From Magnetaquicoccus sp039908525 (lineage in GTDB: Bacteria; Pseudomonadota; Magnetococcia; Magnetococcales; Magnetaquicoccaceae), in the NCBI GenBank assembly GCA_039908525.1, contig JAMOAY010000014.1, positions 1-64,000 on the forward strand: a stretch of 64,000 bases of DNA, given 5' to 3'. Of this stretch, positions 1 to 7,944 are shown piece by piece. The position numbers were made by a program, and so were the translations under genes. A model generated the notes under the pieces. The model made no database searches. It saw only the letters and a program-made list of their open reading frames with translations, and was not told where the DNA came from. Positions within the stretch are counted from its first letter, which is position 1; each line of letters begins with the position of its first letter.

Positions 1-33
1 TATCGGCGTCAGACGTACCACATACTTGACCAT
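1..33 (-). CDS. N-terminus of a probable IS630-type transposase (cut by window edge)
   Basis: Only the first 11 codons are inside the window, reading MVKYVVRLTPI. An AGGAG ribosome binding site lies about 8 nt upstream of the ATG at 33. The K-Y-x-V-x-L-T pattern resembles the start of IS630-family transposases and their HTH domains (family knowledge), but 11 residues cannot prove it. An 8-bp inverted repeat (TCCTGCTC, with its complement ending near 70) lies just upstream and could belong to the end of the element. The call is tentative. Confidence 0.3.
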   Translation of the reverse strand, partial: MVKYVVRLTPI

Positions 34-93
34 GTCACACACTCCTGCTCGAATCCCCTGGAGCAGGAAATGTAACAGGTTAACGGAAGCCTG

Positions 94-480
94 TCATGTC
101 AGCTTTGTCGCCCCACTAGTGTACATCACGCCGAGGTTGAACCGAGCCATCAAGTAACCCTGAGCGGCGGCCTTGTGGTACCATTTTGCCGCCCTTTCGT
201 AGCTCTGGATGGCGTTGCACGTCTTGCCGCAGTACTTCTTCTGGGCCGTACCATCCCCCTGTTCAGCCACCATGCGAAACCACTTCACTGCCTTTTCGCC
301 GCTCTCCGGAACTACCCCAAAGTAGTACATCGTGCCTAGGTAGTGCTGGGCAGCAGCATCCCCCCAAACGGCAGCCGCCATGCGATACCACTCCAGAGCG
401 ACTTTATCCCAAGAATACCAAAGCATCGCGGGCAAGAATCCCAGCACGAGGAACGCAGCCATAACCCATTTTCTTTTCAT
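94..480 (-). CDS. Sel1-repeat membrane-anchored protein
   Basis: This is a 128-residue protein. A short basic N-terminus (MKRKW) is followed by one hydrophobic helix (about residues 5-22), then two to three Sel1-like repeats with the usual A-x-x-W-Y/F-x-x-A-A-x-Q-G pattern (for example AAKWYHKAAAQGY and AVKWFRMVAEQGD). Sel1 repeats form alpha-solenoids that mediate protein contacts, here probably outside the cytoplasmic membrane. I chose the ATG at 480 because AGGAGA lies just upstream; a longer frame to 552 lacks this. The partner and role are unknown. The protein is short for its family and ends soon after the last repeat, so it could be a truncated paralogue. It lies next to a probable transposase start. 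Confidence 0.6.
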   Translation of the reverse strand: MKRKWVMAAFLVLGFLPAMLWYSWDKVALEWYRMAAAVWGDAAAQHYLGTMYYFGVVPESGEKAVKWFRMVAEQGDGTAQKKYCGKTCNAIQSYERAAKWYHKAAAQGYLMARFNLGVMYTSGATKLT

Positions 481-552
481 CCAGTCTCCTTGGTCTGGCA
501 AATGTAATCTTTCCGAGTACGGGGCTTGTTGCATGGAGCAGGTCGCCGACAT

Positions 553-1308
553 AACCCCCCTCCTGCCGGCGGCAGCACTGTCACGCGGTAGCTATCGGGG
601 CATGCCAAGCTTGGTCATCCCAACAAGGCAAGGCGGCGGGGGTGACTCAACTGCACTGCGGCATTGAAACAGAAGCCGAACCGGTAAGCAAGGCGGCTCT
701 CCGTCTTTTTATGATAAAAATTATATTTTCACTCCCAGCAATTCAAAATTTTAAATCGGGGGGTGCGACCCCTACCGACTTTCTGCCACGCCGCCGCGAT
801 TCCAGCCCCTACCCCCACCCATACCCGGTCTTTTCAGTGGGTCGCGATAATGACAAGGAATGGCCGTTTTTAGGCACTCTGCGGCTCCTGACTAGGCAAG
901 CTTGGCGGCAACAATGAAGCCGTTCTACAGGGGTTGCAGAAGGCTTTCTCTGTGATGATGCCGGAGTGTTGGGGTGTAAGGTACTGACTTCCAGGATGCA
1001 ACCCTGCACCATACGTCTGGTCCTGCCCGGCATCCCGGCAGGTTCCGGCAACTCTCCTCAGGATGCCGTGTGACACGAATGCCCTCAACCGGGATCTGGC
1101 GATGTAGGGGATCCCCGACCGGTTGCCCCCATGACTGCTCCGATCGTCGGAGGGGTACACCCTCACCGCCTTGGCAACGGGGAAACCCTGGGCTTTGGCT
1201 CCCCTCACGGTCGGCAACGCAGGCGGTGGATTTTCTCCAACTGATTGCTATTTGATTGCTGGAACAAAAACGGCTCCCAAGACGGCAACCGCAACTGTTT
1301 GAAAAATA
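553..1308. other. Gene-free stretch downstream of tRNA-Arg
   Basis: I see no credible protein gene in this 756-bp stretch; the open frames have no family-like sequence and no good start sites. Base composition changes along it: 700-760 is AT-rich and the rest is GC-rich. There are several inverted repeats, including GGGTTGCA near 934 with TGCAACCC near 998. It lies directly 3' of tRNA-Arg and next to a probable transposase, so decayed mobile or island DNA, or an unrecognised structured RNA, are both possible. I could not match it to tmRNA, RNase P RNA or 6S RNA by eye. Confidence 0.4.
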
Positions 1309-1385
1309 TGGTGTCCCCGGCGCGATTTGAACGCACGGCCTACGGATTAGGAATCCGTTGCTCTATCCGGCTGAGCTACGAGGAC
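1309..1385 (-). tRNA. tRNA-Arg (anticodon CCU)
   Basis: Read on the minus strand, this 77-nt sequence folds as a tRNA. The acceptor stem is GTCCTCG/CGGGGAC with discriminator A and an encoded CCA. The D-arm contains AGCTCAG. The anticodon stem ACGGA/TCCGT encloses the loop TTCCTAA, giving anticodon CCT (CCU), and the T-loop is GTTCAAATC. It therefore decodes AGG as arginine. It lies between the end of the F0 ATP synthase operon and a gene-free stretch carrying mobile-element remnants; the 3' ends of tRNA genes are common integration sites. Confidence 0.95.
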
Positions 1386-1403
1386 AATCGGCGCAACGGC
1401 AAA

Positions 1404-1432
1404 AGGCCGAACCCCATCCAGGAATCCGGCCT
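1404..1432 (-). terminator. Possible terminator after atpF
   Basis: On the minus strand, AGGCCG and CGGCCT (6 bp) enclose a 17-nt loop and are followed by TTTTGCC. It lies between the stop codon of the F0 operon and tRNA-Arg, as expected for an operon end. The loop is long and the T-run short, so the call is weak. Confidence 0.35.
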
Positions 1433-1463
1433 CTCCCTTCTGCGTGCAACACATCATGCTCCA

Positions 1464-2027
1464 TCAGTGCAGGCTGGCTTTGTTCCGCTCCAGATGGTCC
1501 AACGCCTCGTCCACCATCCCCTCAGCCTTGCTGCGGGGGATCGACTGGGCAATCAGCTTCTCCGTGGCCAACATGGCAATCTCTACCGCAGCCTGGCGCA
1601 CCTCCGCCATGGCCGCGACCCGGCCCCGGTCAATCTCCTCCAGGGCAGAGGCCCGCTTTTTCGCCAACTCCTCATTCAACTCCGCCAACGCCTGATCCCG
1701 AATGGCAGCAGCCTCCATGCGAGCCTCGTCCAACGTCGTTGCCGCCATCTGCTGCGCACGCTCCACCTGCGCATGACAACTGGCCAACAACGCTTCCGCC
1801 TCCTGGCGAGCCTTCTCCGCATGCTGAAGATCATCGCCAATCTTCCTGCCACGGTTGTCCAGAATATCGTTGATGGCCGGCATGACATACCGCTGCAGCA
1901 GATACATCAACAACAAAAATGAAACAACCGTCCAGAAGATCTGTGAAGCAAAAACGCTGGAATCAAACTGGGGCAGCCCGGACGACTTGGCGTGTACCTC
2001 AGTGGCAGCGTATGCGCTCGAGATCAT
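1464..2027 (-). CDS. atpF: ATP synthase F0 subunit b (b'-like)
   Basis: This subunit forms the peripheral stalk that holds F1 still against the rotating c ring. The 187-residue protein has a short N-terminal segment (MISSAYAATE) before a membrane helix around residues 25-45 (FWTVVSFLLLMYLL), then a long charged helix rich in Ala, Glu, Arg and Gln. The segment GLPQFDSSVFASQIFW before the helix is typical of the b' type found in alphaproteobacteria and photosynthetic bacteria. I chose the ATG at 2027 because AAAGG lies 9 nt upstream; a TTG at 2036 would have no spacer. It is the last gene of atpI-B-E-F. Only one b-type gene is present, whereas b' is normally paired with b. Confidence 0.92.
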   Translation of the reverse strand: MISSAYAATEVHAKSSGLPQFDSSVFASQIFWTVVSFLLLMYLLQRYVMPAINDILDNRGRKIGDDLQHAEKARQEAEALLASCHAQVERAQQMAATTLDEARMEAAAIRDQALAELNEELAKKRASALEEIDRGRVAAMAEVRQAAVEIAMLATEKLIAQSIPRSKAEGMVDEALDHLERNKASLH

Positions 2028-2032
2028 CGCAC

Positions 2033-2260
2033 TCAACCTTTACCCATGATGATGAAGGCCAACACCAGACCATACAATGCAATGGCTTCCACAAACGCCG
2101 CCCCAATCCACACATACTTGGATAGCTGGGCCTCGGCACCCGGCTGACGCGCGAACGCCTCAATCGCCTTGCCAAACACAATTCCCAAACCGATTCCTGA
2201 ACCAGCCAGCCCCGTGGCGGCCAGCCCCATGCCTATGAAGGAGGCGGGTAGGCTTTCCAT
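2033..2260 (-). CDS. atpE: ATP synthase F0 subunit c
   Basis: This subunit makes the rotor ring of the membrane proton channel. The 75-residue protein is a hairpin of two membrane helices joined by the polar loop RQPGA. Helix 1 carries the Gly-rich face (GLAGSGIGLGIVFGKAIEA). Helix 2 has the proton-carrying glutamate in AFVEAIALYGL. No sodium-ring signature is evident, so a proton ring is likely. The ATG at 2260 has GAGGAG about 10 nt upstream; an in-frame TTG at 2281 is unlikely. It lies between atpB and atpF, with a 5-nt gap to the atpF start. Confidence 0.95.
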   Translation of the reverse strand: MESLPASFIGMGLAATGLAGSGIGLGIVFGKAIEAFARQPGAEAQLSKYVWIGAAFVEAIALYGLVLAFIIMGKG

Positions 2261-2393
2261 TGTTTCATCTCTCCTCAACAAAAAAGCAAGTTCGCGATTC
2301 TCGCGGGTAAAGGGCCTGCCTGTACAAAGCAGTCACTCATCATAAAAACCGTCCAACACACCCCGAAACCAGGATCCCCGGCAAAACACCCCG

Positions 2394-3185
2394 TCAATGA
2401 TGCAGATGCAAAGAATCGTTGATGTACACACACGTTAAAATGGTAAAGATATACGCCTGAATAAACCCGATGAAAATCTCCACCGCCGTCAGAATCACGG
2501 AAAAACCAAACGGCAACCAGGAACCCATCAACGGCAACGTGGTCGTAAAAAAGAACAACACCCCCAACAACGTATGCCCGGCCGTCATGTTGGCAAACAA
2601 ACGCACGGACAAGGAGACAGGACGCGCCAGGAACGAGATGACCTCAATCGGTATCATCAACGGCAGCAGCAGAACCGGTACCCCTGCGTGCACAAAAAAA
2701 CCAAGAAACTTCAATCCGTGCTTGTAAAAGCCTATGATGATGGAGAGAAAAAACACACCCAACGCCAGGGTCGCCGTGACGACCAACTGCGAAGTCGCGG
2801 TGAAAGAACCGGGTATCAAACCGGTCCAGTTGCAGCACAGGACAAAGAAAAACAACGTGAACAGCATCGGAAAATAGACCAGGCCGTCCCGACCGACATT
2901 CTCCTCCACCATGCCGCGCACGAACAAATAGCCCGACTCCGCCACACTCTGCAACCGACCGGGCACCATCTCCGGACGCCGCAGGGCGTAGCGGAAAAAG
3001 GCAAATCCGATCGCGATGGAGATCCACATCCAAAGCACGGAATTGGAGATGGAAAGATCCAGCCCGAAAGGGGCCATCTGAATGTACTTGACCACCTGGA
3101 AATGGTGCAAAGGATCCATGCGCGGCACCGCCTCCGCAGCGGCGCGAGCGGCTTCTACGCTGATGGCAGTGGTCGTCAGTAGCAA
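2394..3185 (-). CDS. atpB: ATP synthase F0 subunit a
   Basis: This subunit provides the two proton half-channels next to the c ring. The protein has up to 263 residues and five or more hydrophobic helices. The essential arginine is visible in the conserved SVRLFANMTAGH segment, and the last helix has the conserved GFIQAYIFTILTCVYI pattern. The start is uncertain: a TTG at 3185 has AGGAG 9 nt upstream, whereas an ATG at 3119 begins MDPLHHF, which matches where alphaproteobacterial homologues usually start and has GGAGG 11 nt upstream. The second gene of atpI-B-E-F, it is followed by a 133-bp gap before atpE. Confidence 0.93.
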   Translation of the reverse strand: MLLTTTAISVEAARAAAEAVPRMDPLHHFQVVKYIQMAPFGLDLSISNSVLWMWISIAIGFAFFRYALRRPEMVPGRLQSVAESGYLFVRGMVEENVGRDGLVYFPMLFTLFFFVLCCNWTGLIPGSFTATSQLVVTATLALGVFFLSIIIGFYKHGLKFLGFFVHAGVPVLLLPLMIPIEVISFLARPVSLSVRLFANMTAGHTLLGVLFFFTTTLPLMGSWLPFGFSVILTAVEIFIGFIQAYIFTILTCVYINDSLHLHH

Positions 3186-3227
3186 GGTCGTAGACTCCTT
3201 TCCAAGCCGGCAAACCGGTTCAACAAA

Positions 3228-3497
3228 CTAGCGAAGCGGGCCCCCCTGGGCAGCGCGGTACACCGCACGAAAACCGGCGACCGCTCCAAACAGGAAAAAC
3301 AACACCGTCATCCAGGGCGAGCTCCCCAACCAGAGGTCCAGGTAATAGCCCATGGCCACCCCGATCAGCGTGGAGACCACCATGTCCGTGGCCATCCGCA
3401 TCCCCAACCCCATGCCGGTCTGGTTGGGCGTCGGCGACCCTCCCCCCCCCGGCGCCGGACCGGTGGCCCGGTTTGGCAGGGTTCTCTCCTCCTCCAT
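3228..3497 (-). CDS. atpI: AtpI-like ATP synthase assembly protein
   Basis: AtpI-type proteins help assemble the c ring and may take part in Mg or Ca transport (family knowledge). This 89-residue protein has a Pro/Gly-rich N-terminus (GPAPGGGGSPTP) and two hydrophobic helices: GMRMATDMVVSTLIGVAMGY, then WMTVLFFLFGAVAGFRAVYR. The G-x-x-x-D-x-x-x-x-S/P arrangement in the first helix and its place at the head of the F0 operon support the call. The ATG at 3497 has AGGTG upstream. A C8 run lies in the Gly-rich region, a spot prone to slippage errors. Confidence 0.85.
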   Translation of the reverse strand: MEEERTLPNRATGPAPGGGGSPTPNQTGMGLGMRMATDMVVSTLIGVAMGYYLDLWLGSSPWMTVLFFLFGAVAGFRAVYRAAQGGPLR

Positions 3498-3562
3498 CAC
3501 GTCACCTGGAATCCGCGAGCAGTCTAAAGAAAAGCCATCCCCCCTGTCAATGGCCCAACCTC

Positions 3563-5041
3563 TCACCTTTTCGGTTCCACGTCAAGTTCCTGCATTTTTT
3601 TCCGCAACGTGTTGCGGTTGATGCCCAGCAGCCGCGCCGCCATGATCCGGTTGCCGGCTGTTTCCGACAAAACCCTGATAAACAAAGCTTTCTCCACCCT
3701 CTGTACAACCATGTCGTACAGGTTATCACACTTTTTCCAGTGAGGAGAAGCAAAAAAAACCTCCAAAAAGCGCAACAGGCTCTCTTCAATACCAGATTCT
3801 TCCGCCTGTACCGGGGATGGTTCACGGGTCTGGGGGGAGGATTCACGGGAAACCCCCTCCTCGTCCCCGATCAGTCGGGCGCGGGGCAGATTCAAATGTT
3901 CCGGCAAAATCATCTCCTGAGGGGTCAACACCATCAGGCGATGAATCAGATTCTCCAACTCCCGCACATTTCCCGGCCAATCATACGCCATCAGGGTGGC
4001 CAGACTCTCCTGGGTCAGACGCTTCAAAGGCAGCGCCAAACGTTGGGCGGCGTGGGCCAAAAAGTAATCCGCCAGCAGGGGGATATCTTCGCGCCGGGAA
4101 CGCAGGGAGGGTACATAGAGGGGCACCACATTGAGCCGGTAAAACAGATCTTCCCGAAAACGGCCGGCGGCTATGGCAGCGGGCAGATTCTGATGGGTGG
4201 CCGCCACGATGCGCACATCCGCCCGCAAGGTCTCCGTACCCCCCACCCGGGTGAACGCACCCCCCTGCAAGACCCGCAGCAGACGGGTCTGCGCCTGCAT
4301 GGGCATGTCACCAATCTCGTCCAAAAACAGGGTGCCTCCTCTGGCCCGTTCAAAATGGCCATGGTGTCGGCTGACTGCACCGGTGAATGCCCCCTTCTCA
4401 TGTCCAAACAGCTCGCTCTCGATCAAATTGCCGGGGATGGCCGCCATGTTGATCGCCGTAAAAGGGCCCTGCCGGCGCGGGGAGTGGTCATGGACGGCGC
4501 GGGCCACCAACTCCTTGCCGGTGCCGGACTCCCCATGCACCAGCACCGTCATCTCCGAGTTGGTCAGGCGCCCGATGGTGCGAAACAGCTCCTGCATCGC
4601 CTGGGAAATGCCCACAAATCCCCCAAAACGGCTGAACTCGCTCGCAGAAGGACGCGACCGCTCCCGTTGGCTCCGTTCCAGTGCCTGGGCCACCAACTCC
4701 AACACCCGCCGAATATCAAACGGTTTGGCAAGATACTCAAAGGCTCCCCGCTCAAAGGCCTGCACCGCATGGCTCAGGGTGCTCTGCGCCGTCATGACGA
4801 TCACCGGCAGCTCAGGGTAGCGGGTATGGAGGGTTTGCAGGAGATCCAGGCCCGAACCGGAGGGCATGACGATATCGGTGATCACCAGATCCACCGCACT
4901 GCCACCGGTAAAATCCAGCAACGCCTTGCCGCTGGCAAAACAGTGCACCCGATAGCCCGCCCGCCCCAACGCCTGCTCCAGCACGTAGCGCATGGCATGG
5001 TCATCATCGGCCACCAATATGGTACGCGGAGGGTTTGTCAT
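3563..5041 (-). CDS. ntrC: NtrC-type sigma-54 response regulator
   Basis: This is a nitrogen-regulation activator that drives sigma-54 promoters once phosphorylated by NtrB. The 492 residues hold three domains: a receiver (DDD near residue 10, phosphoacceptor in LVITDIVMPSGSG), a central AAA+ domain (Walker A GESGTGKE, sigma-54 contact loop GAFTGA, Walker B FLDEIGD) and a C-terminal Fis-type helix-turn-helix (GNRIMAARLLGINRNTLRKK). A Ser/Glu/Pro-rich linker precedes the DNA-binding domain. The ATG at 5041 overlaps the ntrB stop by four bases (ATGA), so the two genes are translationally coupled. The frame stays open upstream into ntrB, but that part is not protein-like. Confidence 0.95.
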   Translation of the reverse strand: MTNPPRTILVADDDHAMRYVLEQALGRAGYRVHCFASGKALLDFTGGSAVDLVITDIVMPSGSGLDLLQTLHTRYPELPVIVMTAQSTLSHAVQAFERGAFEYLAKPFDIRRVLELVAQALERSQRERSRPSASEFSRFGGFVGISQAMQELFRTIGRLTNSEMTVLVHGESGTGKELVARAVHDHSPRRQGPFTAINMAAIPGNLIESELFGHEKGAFTGAVSRHHGHFERARGGTLFLDEIGDMPMQAQTRLLRVLQGGAFTRVGGTETLRADVRIVAATHQNLPAAIAAGRFREDLFYRLNVVPLYVPSLRSRREDIPLLADYFLAHAAQRLALPLKRLTQESLATLMAYDWPGNVRELENLIHRLMVLTPQEMILPEHLNLPRARLIGDEEGVSRESSPQTREPSPVQAEESGIEESLLRFLEVFFASPHWKKCDNLYDMVVQRVEKALFIRVLSETAGNRIMAARLLGINRNTLRKKMQELDVEPKR

Positions 5042-6105
5042 GTCACATTCACCGGCAACAATACCCGAAAGATGGTTTGACCCGTCTGTTCCGCCACCTC
5101 CAGCAGACCACCATGGCCATGGACGATCTTCTGCACGATGGCCAAGCCCAGACCGCTGCCTGCCCCCCTGGGTTTGCTGGTCACAAAGGGCAGAAACATC
5201 CGCGCCCGCACCGACTCGGCAATGCCAGGACCGTTGTCCCGTACCTCGACAATGATGTGCCGCTGCCGGCGGCCCTGTTCGAAACGGACCTGCGCCGAAA
5301 TGCGGGTGTGCAGACTGACACAACCCGCCTCTCCTTCCGCCGCTGCGTCCTGGGCATTGCGCACCAGATTCAGGAACAGCTGGATCAGTTGGTCCCGGTC
5401 ACCGCGCATGGTGGGCAGCGAAGGGTCGTAATCCCGCTGCATGCGGAGCGGGCCCGGCGGGCACAGTTGCAGGACATGATCAAGAATTTCGTGAATGTTG
5501 ATCGCCTCTTCAGGAACCGAATGCCGCTCGGCCAACCCCAGCAGGTCATCCAGCAGACGGCTGATGCGGTCCACCTCGGTGCAGATCAGGGCGGTACCGG
5601 TGGCCAGCGATGCACCACCACCCTCCATCTCCAGCAACTGTGCCACCCCGCGAATGCCGGCCAGAGGATTCTTGACCTCATGGGCCACGGTCATGGCCAG
5701 GGTCTCCAGAGAGTCCAGGGTGTCGTGCAGCCGCTGTCCCTCTTCGATGCGCTCCAGAGCGCCGGTCTCTTCCAGTTGCAACAGGACACCCATCGGGTTG
5801 CCCTGGCCATCTTCCAGGGGCACCGCCGTCAGGGAGACCGACAGCAACACCCCCGGAAACGGGCTGAGTTGCGCCACCCGTACCCGACAGGGCATGGACA
5901 GACTGCAGGCCCGATGGATCAGATCCAGGGCCACCGAATGGCCGGGCAGCAGATTTTCCAGCGGGACGCCCAGCAGATGGCGACGCCCCCTGCCCAGCAA
6001 CCGTTCTGCCGCGACGTTGACCGCCTGCACCACGCCGGCACCGTCCAGCGCCACCACGCCGGTGGTCAGTTGGTCCCACAACTTGTCTGGAGTAAACTGG
6101 GGCAT
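5038..6105 (-). CDS. ntrB: NtrB-type nitrogen sensor histidine kinase
   Basis: This cytoplasmic kinase phosphorylates NtrC in response to nitrogen status, with GlnB/PII as its usual partner (family knowledge). The 355 residues start with a PAS domain (about 1-110), followed by the phosphoacceptor helix with His in VAHEVKNPLAGIRG and a GHKL ATPase domain with N-box LVRNAQDA, G1 DNGPG and G2 GSGLGLAI. No membrane helix is seen, as expected. I chose the ATG at 6105 because AAGGA lies about 9 nt upstream; in-frame ATGs at 6126 and 6141 have weaker sites. It sits upstream of ntrC with a 4-nt overlap. Confidence 0.93.
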   Translation of the reverse strand: MPQFTPDKLWDQLTTGVVALDGAGVVQAVNVAAERLLGRGRRHLLGVPLENLLPGHSVALDLIHRACSLSMPCRVRVAQLSPFPGVLLSVSLTAVPLEDGQGNPMGVLLQLEETGALERIEEGQRLHDTLDSLETLAMTVAHEVKNPLAGIRGVAQLLEMEGGGASLATGTALICTEVDRISRLLDDLLGLAERHSVPEEAINIHEILDHVLQLCPPGPLRMQRDYDPSLPTMRGDRDQLIQLFLNLVRNAQDAAAEGEAGCVSLHTRISAQVRFEQGRRQRHIIVEVRDNGPGIAESVRARMFLPFVTSKPRGAGSGLGLAIVQKIVHGHGGLLEVAEQTGQTIFRVLLPVNVT

Positions 6106-6190
6106 GGCGACCCATCCTTCTGACATGGCTGGTCTATCCATGGGCTTTGAAATGATATTCTAAAACAGGCAAGTTGCCTCCGTCATGAAT

Positions 6191-6210
6191 CGGGGGGCCT
6201 GCGCCCCCCG
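6191..6210. terminator. GC-rich hairpin between ydcH-like gene and ntrB
   Basis: CGGGGGGC and GCCCCCCG form a perfect 8-bp stem with a 4-nt loop. It lies just beyond the stop of the minus-strand ydcH-like gene. There is no T-run on the minus side, so it could be a transcript-end stabiliser rather than an intrinsic terminator. Confidence 0.35.
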
Positions 6211-6216
6211 ACCGAG

Positions 6217-6426
6217 TCATCCACTGGTGTGCTGATTGAGCAGAATGGCCATTTGATCTTTTAACATGAGCTTCTGTTTTTTGAGTCGCTCCAGCGCAAA
6301 CTGGTCCCGCGCATGGCCATACGTATCAATCTCCGCCTTGATGGCCTGATATTGATCGTGCAGCTGACGAAATTTTTCGTTGGTTGTCAGCAACTCTTGA
6401 ACAGCCTGCAGTTGATCTTCAAACAT
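6217..6426 (-). CDS. YdcH/DUF465-family small protein
   Basis: This 69-residue, highly charged helical protein matches the YdcH (DUF465) pattern: an N-terminal helix (FEDQLQAVQELLTTNEKF), a central E/K/R-rich coil with a D-x-Y turn, and the LKKQKLMLKDQMAILL segment. Such proteins are small cytoplasmic coiled coils of uncertain role. The ATG at 6426 has a strong AGGAGA about 4 nt upstream, which rules out the longer frame to 6555. It follows rnhA on the same strand after a 100-bp gap and may be cotranscribed. Confidence 0.8.
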   Translation of the reverse strand: MFEDQLQAVQELLTTNEKFRQLHDQYQAIKAEIDTYGHARDQFALERLKKQKLMLKDQMAILLNQHTSG

Positions 6427-6526
6427 GGTTTCTCCTTTGTTGCAACGTGCTCTGAACCATTTGGCCGCTGCAGAATCCCTGTTCGGGGTCTGCAGCGCAC
6501 CGATGAATCCCACCTCCCTGCGGAGC

Positions 6527-7039
6527 CTATCCCGCAGAATCCGAGACAAGGGCACCCTCCTGGCCTTGTTGTATGCCCTGCCGTGCCAGAAGATCCACCC
6601 GTTCGTTCTGCGGATGGCCGGTGTGTCCCCTGACCCAGTTCCACTCTACCTCATGTTGGCGACAAAGCGCATCCAATCTTTGCCACAAATCCACATTGAG
6701 CACCCCCTGACCATCGGCTTTGCGCCAACCGCGCCGTTTCCACTGCACGATCCACTGGGTGATGCCATTTTTGACGTATTGAGAATCGGTGGTCAAAACC
6801 ACCCGACAGGGCCGTTTCAGAGACTCCAGGGCCCGGATGACGGCCAACATCTCCATGCGATTGTTGGTGGTGTGTGCCGCGTACCCCGACAGGGTTTTTT
6901 CCTCGGCGCCATACTCCAGCAGAGCGCCCCAACCGCCCGGCCCCGGATTGCCCCGACAGGCCCCATCCGTGTGGATGCGTACCAACTGCCTCGACGGTGG
7001 TTGCGCGACCGGAGGCTCTTCGACATCTGCTGCGCCCAT
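6527..7039 (-). CDS. rnhA: Ribonuclease HI
   Basis: RNase HI cleaves the RNA strand of RNA:DNA hybrids during replication and R-loop removal. The 170 residues contain all the catalytic positions: Asp in RIHTDGACRGNPGPGGW, Glu in NNRMEMLAVIRAL, Asp in TTDSQYVKNG, and the final His/Asp region VRGHTGHPQNERVDLLA. The ATG at 7039 has GGAGA about 10 nt upstream; the longer frame to 7279 would run into the siroheme gene and is not protein-like. A short charged N-terminal extension of about 20 residues precedes the core fold. Confidence 0.95.
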   Translation of the reverse strand: MGAADVEEPPVAQPPSRQLVRIHTDGACRGNPGPGGWGALLEYGAEEKTLSGYAAHTTNNRMEMLAVIRALESLKRPCRVVLTTDSQYVKNGITQWIVQWKRRGWRKADGQGVLNVDLWQRLDALCRQHEVEWNWVRGHTGHPQNERVDLLARQGIQQGQEGALVSDSAG

Positions 7040-7181
7040 CTTCTGCTGTTCTCCTGTGCGCCCGTTGACGGCGTTCCAGGACAAGCCCCGAAACCTCCGA
7101 CCGATCCTGCGATGGTTGAGCGACCAGGATAGAAGAATTTTCCGAAAAATCCATGCTGCACGCAATAATTTTACAATCGTC

Positions 7182-7862
7182 TCAGCGGGAATCCCGCGTA
7201 TCCCCCGGTTCCGACGTCCCGGGCCCATCCGCCTGGAGCAGGCGCGCCTCCAGCCAGGGTCCATTGTCACTGTGCTCAAAACGCCGCTCCCGTGCGACGG
7301 CCTGTGCGGTCTCCCGCCAAAAATGCTGGCGCTGCAGCGGGTTGGGAATGGTCTGTTTGACCCGCTCGCGCAGGGCGCCGAACAGCTGCACCAACCCTTC
7401 CCAGCCCGGTTCCAGCCACACCTCCAGCCGATCCTTGAGCAGGCGGGCCAAGGCCGGACTCAGGCCGGCCGTCCCGACCCCCACCACCACAGGCCCGCGT
7501 CGTACCACCGCCGGCACCAGGAATCCACTGCCCAACGGATCGTCCGCCGAATTGCACAGCAATCCCCGCAGGGCCGCCTGGCGGGCAATCTCCCGGTTGA
7601 GGGCCGCCTGCCCGGTGGCCGCAAACACCAGCACCGGACTGGGTGGGGCATCCAGATCTCCGGGGGCAAAGGGAGCGGCCCGATGGGTGATCCGGCCGCC
7701 CTGCGCCCACGCCGCCACCTGCGGATGCACGGTCGGTGCAACGACCGTTATCCGAGGACCACAGGCCAGCAAACCGGTCAGCTTGCGCAGCGCCACCTGC
7801 CCACCGCCGATACAAAGCACCGGGCGATTTTCCAGGACCATTTCCGTCAGGTAACCAACCAT
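7182..7862 (-). CDS. Siroheme synthase N-domain protein (precorrin-2 dehydrogenase/ferrochelatase-like)
   Basis: This family oxidises precorrin-2 to sirohydrochlorin with NAD and may insert iron, leading to siroheme for sulfite and nitrite reductases. The 226 residues begin with an NAD-binding Rossmann motif (CIGGGQVALRKLTGLL) and contain the typical segment NSADDPLGSGFLVPAVVRRG followed by VGVGTAGLSPALARLLK. It matches only the CysG N-terminal module; no SAM methyltransferase domain is fused, as in SirC/Met8-type proteins. The ATG at 7862 has GAGGA 8 nt upstream. The gene diverges from uvrA across an 82-bp gap that must carry both promoters. Confidence 0.88.
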   Translation of the reverse strand: MVGYLTEMVLENRPVLCIGGGQVALRKLTGLLACGPRITVVAPTVHPQVAAWAQGGRITHRAAPFAPGDLDAPPSPVLVFAATGQAALNREIARQAALRGLLCNSADDPLGSGFLVPAVVRRGPVVVGVGTAGLSPALARLLKDRLEVWLEPGWEGLVQLFGALRERVKQTIPNPLQRQHFWRETAQAVARERRFEHSDNGPWLEARLLQADGPGTSEPGDTRDSR

Positions 7863-7944
7863 GGTATGATTCCTCTTTTTATGTCGGGGCAGGGGCCCGT
7901 TTCCCTTCACGGCTGCACGCAACCATACAGAACAGAGGCGCGGC

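Noticed and set aside
870..1217. 115-residue minus frame downstream of tRNA-Arg
   Set aside because: No ribosome binding site, no recognisable family, and it lies among inverted repeats.
3473..5080. 535-residue plus-strand frame opposite ntrC
   Set aside because: ntrC has all its domains and ATGA coupling to ntrB; the plus frame is its shadow.
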